Shown here: positions 55,691 through 64,000 of the stretch, in pieces | How positions within the stretch are numbered: the first letter of the stretch is position 1 | Layout of the letters: the number at the start of each line of letters is the position of its first letter | Source: Nomia melanderi | Lineage: Eukaryota > Arthropoda > Insecta > Hymenoptera > Halictidae | Assembly (NCBI RefSeq): GCF_051020985.1 | Contig: NC_135010.1 | Coordinates: 5,640,001 to 5,704,000 of the forward strand | DNA: 64,000 nucleotides | Reading direction: 5' to 3' | Made by a program: the position numbers and the translations under genes | The notes under the pieces: model-generated | Seen by the model: only the letters and a program-made list of their open reading frames with translations | Database searches by the model: none | Told to the model about the DNA's origin: nothing

Positions 55691-57300
55691 GATAGATTCT
55701 AACATATTCCATTTTTTTCTATAAGAAGAAGTAAATCTGTTACACTCTCTTTGAAACGTAACAATCAATTTAATAAAAATATTAAAACAAGATTTATTGT
55801 TAAAGAAAATGAAAGTGCTTCAGTTTCGAGGAACCAAGAAAATATAAACATTCCTTGATACTTTGATCACGGTTTGGTACGTATCTTTAAAGTTTAAACT
55901 AGAAATACAGATGTTCTTATTACTAAAATTTCTAAGCATACCGAAGTTACTCAATTGATCCGTATCGTTAGTGGTATGGCGCTTAACGACGCGACCAACA
56001 GCGATCATTATGCAAGTAGCAATCTCTATGCTGTAGCTAGCTGTGACGCAAAATTCAATTGCATTAGAGGTTGTTTGCGGCGCATACAGCGTTTTGGTAG
56101 ACTCAGTACGGAAGCTGACTACCTTGGAACACAGCAACGGGCACACCTGCGGACGTTACGTTGGTAACATAATCGTCTTAGAAATCGCGTTCCCAGCAGG
56201 TGACCTTGGCTCGCGCCAGAACTTGTGAATTTCAGCTCGACGGCTATTTTCGAGCCGAACAGACGTTCGTAATCGCCGGACATGGTATTCTTCTTTTTCT
56301 TTTCTTTTCATTTTGCATCAGTGTTAACAATTCCTTCGTTCCACGAAAGAATTCCGTCCTAACTCAACCCTAGGCTTACCATGGAATCGTATGACGCTAA
56401 AACGTCCATAAACATGGATAGACGTTATTGAGATAGGAAAATTGAAACCCCAGAAATTTATTCAGTAATTTTTTTTTACCTTTTTAATTCTTTTCTAGAC
56501 ACGTCACTCGATCATCGCGCGATGACACGCGACAGGTACGTGATGCTCGGCTCTTCTCGCGTTGGGAAATCGTTTTGCGCTCGACCTAGTCCTGTTAACC
56601 CTAGCAAGACTGAAGGGGATGCCTTTCAAACCTCTGAATTGTAAAATAATTTAACGAATATTTCGCTTATTTCTCATAGAGTATTTCAAGAAAATCATTT
56701 ATATCTTTGAAATTGATAGTGGAGAATTAATTTTATTTTAATGAAGATATTATTTTTTCAAGAATGATGATAACGGAAATATTAGTTATCTTAGATAAGG
56801 CGCTATCCAAGGTTTACTTTTTAAAGGGGTATGTGTATCTTCAGTTCAGGTGTATACTGAATAAATCTCACAAAATTACGTAAACAAAATTTATGATCAA
56901 AAAGTTATTGACCAATGTTCATCATTTACTTTAACTATAAACTCCATTGCATCGTAAGCAGTTTTAAAGATGTTCTTATTAAAATAAATAACCAGCAATT
57001 GTAACAATTGAAAGCTGTTTTCCTTTTTGTAAAAATGCTTTTTTAACTTTCGATTTGCGTTTTCAATTTTTCACGTATCGAAAAGCCCATTCGAATTTTT
57101 CATGTTATTGTTGAACCTTACACTCGAACCGCAAACATCCCTATACGATGCAGCTCAATACAAACTCCTAAATAAAATTTAAACTCCGACCTATTTCACA
57201 TCGTTATTGGAAAAACAACATGGACAGAAACGAAAGTTAAAATCACAATGCGTGGTGAAACGTTTAAAACCGTTGGACCAGCCGGTTGTATTTTAAATAT
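55691..57300. other. Non-coding stretch
   Basis: A GC-moderate patch at 55960-56270 has overlapping short open frames on both strands. TTAACCCTAGCAAG near 56596 is a terminus-like motif without a partner. Otherwise AT-rich. Confidence 0.35.
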
Positions 57301-57304
57301 TTAA

Positions 57305-57400
57305 CTTCTAAATATTTGAAAAATACATGTCACATTTTAAGTATTTAAAATGTAAATATTTGAAAAATAAATGTAACATTTTAAACATTTAAAAATATAC
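57305..57400 (+). repeat. 44-bp tandem duplication, two units
   Basis: TAAATATTTGAAAAATA occurs at 57309 and 57353, each followed by CATGTCACATTTTAA / AATGTAACATTTTAA. AT-rich. Confidence 0.75.
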
Positions 57401-57645
57401 ACCATATCGAAATAGCCTTAATCAAATTTCTGAAACAGTTTGTGATAACGTATCCAATTTGTATTCAATATTTCAATAAAATTATCAATTATCGTCGAAG
57501 TGATCTTCGTTAGATAGGGCCCGAGATTTGTGCCATTCTAAATCGAATTCCAGAACACTGACGCCATTTCCATGGTATATTTAGCCCCAACGATTCCCTA
57601 CTCCCATGAAGAAACATTTGACAAGAATATCAATTATATGAACCA

Positions 57646-57963
57646 TTATGCAAATTGGCAGACCTGTTGAAACCTATCAAGAAGTTCAGTGTTTGAACTA
57701 TAGAACTCGTCGCTGAGAGGTTCAGGCCTGTTAGGCACGCTGTACAGTCGCCGGTGTCTATAGCCGAGAAATGTTTCAAATTCTTCGAACCAACTGAACG
57801 ACATTACCGCCGCGAACTGGTTCGATGACATAATTTCTTTGGCGTCAAACTGGAACAAACGAACTAAGAGCGTGCCGGAGAGACTTGCGATTGAATAATC
57901 GTTTCTTGTGCGTGCGTAGAACCTTCGACCGGTTGCTTGACAGCCGCAGTTTGTTTCTAACCA
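57646..57963 (-). other. Minus-strand open stretch, possible orphan exon
   Basis: About 105 codons are open on the minus strand, ending at the TAA of 57646. A pyrimidine-rich CTCTTAGTTCGTTTG run then TTCCAG resembles a splice acceptor, followed by FQFDAKEIMSSNQFAAVMSF, WFEEFETFLGYRHRRLYSVP, then NRPEPLSDEFYSSNTELLDR. The composition is unusually protein-like for this window. I recognise no family. A later CAG/GTCTGC would be a poor donor. Confidence 0.2.
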
Positions 57964-58946
57964 TCAAGGATTATGACATTCGAGTTGTCAACTTGACTGA
58001 CTGTCTTTGCGCTGATTTGATGAGATTATTAGAACCAGCATAGAATTATTTGCAGCGAAATTCATATGGCAATATGGATGGACATATGATACTATCCGAA
58101 AATATTCGATTACTGTTTAATTATAGTAGAAAATTAAAGTATGCTTCAATTAATCATAACAATGTATTATTATATTAAATCATACTAAAATTAATTATTA
58201 CAGAAAATAGACTAAAGCAATATTAGAATATTTATTTCCAGTGTTCAACCATTTTCATATAAAATGTTTCTAAACATAAAATATTTGGAGTAATTACTTG
58301 AAAGGTATTAACATATTCGTTACTTTAATATTTTATGCTTAAATCGTTTCAAATTGTTTAAATATTTATTACTATTAAATTTTGTGTAGATGTATCTTAC
58401 TGGAGTTGTTGTCGCGTCGATATTAAATTTATTTAATTTTTATTTGATAATTTTCGTTACGTTTGAATATATTTCTTTAAATCAATTATTTTACTACGCA
58501 CGCGCTATCGAGATAAAAATTACGTATCTGTTCTGACGGTCCGGATTAATGTAAGATCTCTACCCCGGATTAGCGCCACCCCTCCTACCGTTGCTCCTTT
58601 TATTCGAAACGTTCCGCACAAAGAAATCCTACAACAAACAACGAAAGACAGAATAACATCCGGATTAGCGCAATTATTCAGCATTAAAGCACATAAAATT
58701 ATGCCCGGTATTATCTTTACTGCCGCGGTATCAAGCAATTAACAGAAACGAACATATTTATTCATCGAAACGCAACGCGCGTACTAACTCGCCGCGCAAT
58801 TCTTTCCACCGAAACGAAACGGAAAATTCCTCTCGATTTCCTCGTTCACTTTCGATCTTTCTCTTCGTTGGCGCCGTTTACCTTCGAGTTTCTACGAACT
58901 TCTCGAAATCCCGTTTTTCTTGGAACGAAAACCGCGTTACTCGAAG
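57964..58946. other. AT-rich non-coding stretch
   Basis: AT-rich to 58500, moderately GC-rich at 58530-58900. CCGGATTAGCGC occurs twice (58565 and 58660). No gene. Confidence 0.4.
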
Positions 58947-59150
58947 TACAGTATGACCTCGTTCAACGTTGTTTTTCTTTCGAATTCTATATTTTTCACA
59001 GATTCATTATAGCGTGATTTTTCGGCCAGTTATACTCGCACAATACATGTTACGAAATAAAACAAAGAAATATGGTATATTTTTTTTTACTCACTGCCCT
59101 GTTTCACCTATCCCCGTTATATGCGTGTTAAGATGACCTCGTTCAACGCT
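58947..59150 (+). mobile_element. Possible pogo/Tigger-type ends, direct repeat
   Basis: TA then CAGTATGACCTCGTTCAACG (58949-58968) has the form of pogo-type TIRs (CAGT..AACCTCG type). ATGACCTCGTTCAACGCTGT recurs at 59133-59152 in the same orientation. Direct rather than inverted repetition means the element is rearranged, or these are two left ends. Confidence 0.35.
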
Positions 59151-59281
59151 GTCTCATTTAAGGCTTGGTGGTTTTCGAACGTATCCCTCGCGTAAAATGG
59201 ATTCTTAATACGTTTGTTATATTGTACTTTACTGGTGTTTTGATAATTTATCGATAGAATTATTTGAATGATCCTGATATA

Positions 59282-59410
59282 TTAACACGTTGACTGCCAT
59301 GAAAACCTTCAGAGTTTTATGTATTACTTATTTTTTAGCAGCAAAGATAAAGTATAAGATAAGTTACTTATTATTTGGTATCGCAATTCTTAAGGCAGTC
59401 AACGCGTTAA
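59282..59410. mobile_element. Short TTAA element (129 bp), A-like termini
   Basis: TTAA at 59282-59285 and 59407-59410, with CACGTTGACTGCC and GGCAGTCAACGCG forming a 13-bp inverted repeat with one difference. It lacks the internal palindrome. Termini match the diverged A copy at 12065, of which it may be a deletion derivative. Confidence 0.8.
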
Positions 59411-61127
59411 CGGCAAATCATATAACTAAATGCAATTTCTTCGAGCTGTGGCCAATCAGTAGTCTTAGTATATCGGTGTGGGATGAATTGGTGTCTAGCG
59501 AGACAAGGGCAAGAACAAAAGGGGTTTTCAAAAGTGTTTTGTTTATAGTTTTAACAAATTACCTATATCCACAATGGCGAATAGCAAATTCTCATGACAA
59601 ATAAAATGAGAACTGACCAATGAAACCCATAACCTTCAAACTAGCCATCAAATGATCGCCTAGCACTACCCTTAAGGATGACCTGATGTTTACCTAAACA
59701 AAGGCAAGAGGGATCTTCCAAAACGTGATTTGTTGATAGTTTTGATTAGTTACTTTCATTCACATTAACAAGTATCATACTATCGAAAGTGAAATGAAAA
59801 CAAATAAAAACTATTCAATTAAACCAGCTGTCCTCAGCCTAGTCGCCACCTCGCAGCTTCATTTCGCGGAAAGTCGCGAGAGATCGCGGTGAACTGTGAC
59901 AAAGAGCGAAGCTTCGGTGTCCCGTGTTACATTTATAGATCAAGGGGTGGCGCGACGGGGGTTGCTCGGTAAACACGTGCTTCCCGAATAAATATAGCGC
60001 ATTCCAAATGTCAGGATCATGTGCATCGGCCTCGTGGATACGCGTTTCCGAGAAAACGGGACGCACAAGTTATCGCTTGTCCGGTGACGTTGTGTATTTT
60101 CATTTGATGGACGATCCTACGATGTTTGAGCGAAGAAGACCGGGGAAAATTGATTGTGTTGATCGATCGATCGGTTTCTGCGAAAATATTCCCGACCAAG
60201 CTATCTTCCTATTATTAGTGACGTATTTAGTGTTGGCTGATGTTGGTTTCTCAAATATGGAGTATGTACTTGAAAGTTTTCAGTATATTTCAAAACTTTT
60301 GAATCCGTTGTTACATGATTTTCTTTGCCATCGTGTTTATTAGATTTATTTTATTATTAACCCCTTTACTGCTGATCAGAATAACAAATTGTTAGAAAAA
60401 GTAGATTTGTGTTTTACATTAGTTTGTAGTATATAGTAAAACAAGCATTGAAGTACCGTCTACTTGTCTTGTCTAAATATGCTTCATAGAAGCAGTCTTA
60501 CAATATACTTTTTTTCTATTTGTTTATTCGTTATAGTAATATTAATATAATTAATTATCAATGTTACAAAAATAGTTTCAGGTTGCCACATTATTCGTTA
60601 TCAGTCTCGTGGTAGGATATTCATGGTGTAACGTTAATAAATTAATTTGACTAAATTTTATACGGCAATTATGCTAATTTTGAATGTGAACAAATATAAA
60701 GACGCGAAGTTAATGTCTCAATAAATTTATGGTACTGTAATTACATGAATGGCTGGTTTACGATACATGGAAAGATAATTCATTTACCGGGACAGCAGCA
60801 AGCATGAAATTCTACTATTTAATCTTGATTATTGTATTTATTAACGAGTAGTATAGTTTGCGGATCTCATTCACTCAATGTTACAAATACAATGTTATAC
60901 CTTTTTATTTTTAGTGAAAGCATTACTATTTATTAATAATATTACTAACAGTTTCTAAGAAATGTAGATTAACATTAATTTCGTCAAGTCTTCCTGTACT
61001 CCATTACCATATATATTTTTGCATTTAAATTAATATAAACTGCAGACATTAAAATTGTGCGAATACAATTATATTCCTTCCAATCATAATTATCACAAAA
61101 CTGTACCAGATTTGTTAAACTATTTTC
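59411..61127. other. AT-rich non-coding stretch with a GC-moderate block
   Basis: The block at 59830-60150 is GC-richer with open frames on both strands (a 111-codon plus-strand one at 60008-60343) and no features. TTAACCCCTTTACTGC near 60358 and CAGTCTCGTGG near 60602 resemble eroded family E parts. No gene supported. Confidence 0.35.
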
Positions 61128-61375
61128 TTAATACGTTGAATGCCATGGGGGTCACCGGAGACCCCCAATCAAGTCAAATTACTATGGTTCACTTAATTAA
61201 ACGATGATTATTTGGAAACATTTCTATATTATAAATAATGCTACCTAGCGCGATGACTGATTCAGCTAGACGAATCACTAATAATAATGCAATTCAATCA
61301 AATGATTTAATATTATATCTCTTCCATTTTCTATATTTTTTTCTCTATGTAATCCCGCGGCATTCAACGTGTTAA
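61128..61375 (+). mobile_element. TTAA element, family A copy 6 (248 bp)
   Basis: TTAA at 61128-61131 and 61372-61375. Termini TACGTTGAATGCC and GGCATTCAACGTG; left palindrome GGGGTCACCGGAGACCCCC. Besides TTAA, a 17-bp near-identical direct repeat flanks it (TTAAACTATTTTCTTAA before, TTAAATTATTTTCTTAA after). Confidence 0.9.
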
Positions 61376-61639
61376 ATTATTTTCTTAATTCTATCAATAA
61401 GTAAACATTCATTTCCATATTTATTCCAAATATTTACTGCAATCATTGATCGCGTAAAGATGAACGAACACATAATTAATAGAAAACGTACAATCATCGA
61501 TATGTACTTCACAATCTTGTTCAAACGAAAAGAAAAAAAACGATGATATCGAACGATCTTGAAATTAATCTTGTTCTTCTATTAAACCGATTGTATCTAG
61601 CAAATTATTTTCTTTGGACCGATTGTAAGCTCATAGAGC
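61376..61639. other. AT-rich non-coding link
   Basis: Nothing recognisable. Confidence 0.35.
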
Positions 61640-62045
61640 TTATCTAGGCGATTCGCTGTGTATCGACAATTACTGAATCAATATTTTACCGCCGCCTAGA
61701 GGATTTACGAGTGTTCCGTAAAAGAAATCGCGGCTGATAATAGTTCAGCGAGGTACGTTCAATTCATCGCACCCTCGAATTCTTCATGGTCACGACCAGG
61801 ATTACGTAATGAATCACGAAATTAATATAGATACTAAAGGAGAGACTGTCTTCGTGTCTCGCGGAGCGACGCTATTTCCGGTGGACGTCCGAGGAACTAG
61901 GGAATAAGGCGCGTCCCGATTCAATGCGCCCGCCATTAATTTCCGACGAGCGTCGTTTCCACCTCTGAAAAGCGTGGAAGGTGTACGCTAATGAATTAAT
62001 TAGCAAAGAGTGGATGAAACGCACGGAATGCGAGTAAAATATAAT
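61640..62045. promoter_or_regulatory. Candidate conserved non-coding element with homeodomain sites
   Basis: GC-moderate block with no long open frame. It includes the near-palindrome GCTAATGAATTAATTAGC (61987-62004) built from three TAAT cores, CATTAATTTCC near 61933, and ATTACGTAATGAATCACG near 61800. Such homeodomain-site clusters in open-frame-free GC-moderate DNA suit a developmental enhancer. Function is inferred. Confidence 0.35.
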
Positions 62046-62160
62046 TATGCGCCCTAAAAGTTCATGGAACTCCGAACTGAAAAGCGTTTTTGCCAGTGTT
62101 TTCTTGAAATTGAATTATTAATTTACCCAATTACAGATTTACCCTTTTAAATTACTTTCT

Positions 62161-62443
62161 TTAACCCTTAATTACCGCGGTTGGCCTCGTGAACTAAAAA
62201 AAAAGATTTTAGCCATGAAATGTGCATTCATGAAATAAATGAATAAATCTGATTGAAATTGATATCCGTTGATTCATTTCTCCGCTTTAATTGATAAGGA
62301 GGATGCATTAAGAAAAATGATAAATAAAAATTTTGTTTCGTTTTTCTTTCAGAATAATTCTTTGATCATATTTTAAAGTGTATGTTGCTTTCGCGGACCA
62401 ACAGTAGTGGAAGTTTCTGTCGCCTTGGTAGTGAAGGGTTGAA
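62161..62443 (+). mobile_element. Possible TTAA element, family K (283 bp)
   Basis: TTAA then CCCTTAATTACCGCGG, and TTGGTAGTGAAGGG then TTGA at 62440-62443, form a weak inverted repeat. An ACCGCGGT dyad lies near the left end. Only one copy is seen, so the call rests on terminus form and spacing. Confidence 0.45.
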
Positions 62444-64000
62444 AATAAATCCAGGGCATTAGTTTTTAAATTAAAAACATGGTTGGAAATTTTAAAGGTA
62501 TTTTACCTGTTTAGAAAAAAGTTATGCAATATTTAAACTTCTTGCATTGAAGAATTGTAATTTTAATATTTGAAATTAGTGAAATGTATAGGCAAAATAA
62601 TGATTATTTTTCAACCTTTTGTTTAATTTTAAGGATGGAAATTTATGTAGATTTAAACGAGACGGAATCGTCTACTAGAAATTTAATGAAACGTAATGAA
62701 TTAAGAAAACTACGTATGATATTGTTTCGTTTCAAAATTGAAATTGTTTAACCAAATTTAGAATTAGAAACTAATGCATTTTACATTTTCCAAATCAAGG
62801 TATTTACTACACAGTAAAACTGAAGATTAATTAATGTAATTAAAGTTATTTTTTCGTACAATCTTGTCGAAATTTTCCTCGCGCAGCTTTTATTTGTGAC
62901 AGATACGACTTACAATAAACTTCTCACAAGCCGCCAGGGAAATTCCTTTTCGTCATAGGTGTTTTCCTTTCGCGCTGCCCGATAAATTCTTTTCGTCGCC
63001 GATACTACCCAATGAACTCGTGACCCGCGATTCCCCTTGTCTCTCGTTTATTATTATCCACGTCCACGACCTCAATGATCGACAATGAATTTCCTTGTTT
63101 CGTGCACTTCGCCGATAGCATCGAAATTTAGTAATTTGTTCCAACGCTCAATTTCATAGATGAGAATTTTTCAAATTTCGAAAAACTCTTTCCGTAAAAA
63201 TCCGAATCATGCATCGAAATCTTGAATATTGGAAAACAAAACATGCTAGAAAAGAAAAGAAACTTTGATACTCAAAAAGAAACAATTTCGTGCAACACGA
63301 AAGCAAGATAAACATTTGTTATTTCTCATAAAAGCCACAGACAGGTAAAAATGAAATAAAAATCCTGTAAAATCATTATCAAAGTATTTATCTCTTTATA
63401 TTTTATATTGGCCTCCATAAATATGTATTATGTAAGTGCATAAAATCTGTAGCGATTAGATTTCCAGTGCATTTTCAATACAACCATCGTTCCACGAACC
63501 ATAAAATGAACGTAACATAATTTAATCAATTCGCACTGTCGTCATAGCTTCATCAAAAAATTTTAAATGTCTTAAACGTCGGTCGGATAAACCAGTTTTT
63601 ACTAAATCTTCATTGATTAACACAGTGACTCTTCGTATCAAGCCACCAAGCGAAACATTGTGCGTCCGATTAATTGGCAATATCCTTCGTTTTCTTTTTC
63701 GCCACTTTTCAAATAATTCGCATCGTATATTTTTGTCGTTTTACATATTTTACGTAAGCTCGATTTTGCAATTGGCTCAACCACTTTATTTGCGTACATT
63801 CTGATTAGCGGTTGTTACGCGGATCAACGAGTAACAGCCTCGTTTCTTTCAAGATCATCAGACGCACTTGAATTTTGTTCCCGATTCTTCTTTCTCAGAA
63901 GTTTTTCCCCTTTTCTTCGTTTACAACGAACGTAGTATGTAATTTGTAAATAAATTCTGACAGACTATGCAAATTCTATACTGTCTAGTAATTGAACCGT
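62444..64000. other. AT-rich non-coding stretch to window end
   Basis: Positions 63211-63255 (TGCATCGAAATCTTGAATATT and following) match the interior of the J element at 27069, a likely remnant. GC-moderate patches at 62880-63130 and 63610-63680 show no gene. Nothing else recognised. Confidence 0.4.

Noticed and set aside
1..64000. tRNA, rRNA, known conserved microRNA or CRISPR-type arrays
   Set aside because: Reading for B-box, cloverleaf, common insect microRNA seeds and regularly spaced short repeats gave no hit; a proper scan with tRNAscan-SE, Infernal and miRBase would be decisive.

Overview
This is AT-rich eukaryotic DNA, almost certainly from an insect and most plausibly a hymenopteran. 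The signs are an AT-rich background with sharply bounded CpG-rich islands that are not CpG-depleted, a mariner-type miniature element, and abundant TTAA-flanked miniature elements. The species call is inference. I see no convincing protein-coding gene: no recognisable domain, no chain of exons, and no rRNA or tRNA gene. The window looks like intergenic DNA or the inside of very long introns.

Three plus-strand spots look like promoters or first exons: 7330-7560, 44611-44774 and 52910-53712. Each is CpG-rich and ends in a good splice donor preceded by a short ATG frame. The best has an insect-like start context (ATCAAATG) eight bases before the donor at 53706/53707. They could be alternative first exons of one or more plus-strand genes running out of the window, but no downstream coding exon is visible.

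The dominant content is short non-autonomous TTAA-flanked (piggyBac-like) elements of about 200-300 bp. I name the families locally: A (7 copies, six of them 246-248 bp and one 243 bp), B, C, D, E, F, G, H, I, J, K and M, plus two unassigned candidates. Their terminal repeats differ, yet most share one layout: a TTAA site, a TIR of about 12-16 bp, then a palindrome at one end only. Several sit inside local tandem duplications. At two of these, the other tandem unit keeps the unfilled TTAA site. Elements are nested at 37.2-37.6 kb and abut over a single TTAA at 10210-10213.

Other structures are a 64-bp ungapped hairpin at 38737-38885 whose six transition differences all read as G-U pairs on the plus strand, two long foldbacks (19.24-19.77 kb and 25.85-26.20 kb), a mariner-type MITE (29241-29418), a retroposed insertion with a 20-bp target duplication (25236-25512), and several minisatellite or degenerate tandem arrays. 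Perfect TGACGTCA palindromes are more frequent than base composition predicts.

Region by region: 0-7 kb is AT-rich with old TTAA elements and a GA microsatellite; 7.3-9.7 kb is a promoter-like island; 9.9-12.3 kb is an element cluster; 12.3-17 kb is AT-rich and nearly featureless; 17-20 kb holds a 30-bp minisatellite, a tandem duplication and the first foldback; 20-31 kb is mixed; 31-38 kb is dense in TTAA elements; 38.7-45.3 kb has the hairpin and tandem arrays; 46-54 kb has regulatory-looking blocks and the second promoter-like island; 54-64 kb is AT-rich with four more TTAA elements and one homeodomain-site-rich block.
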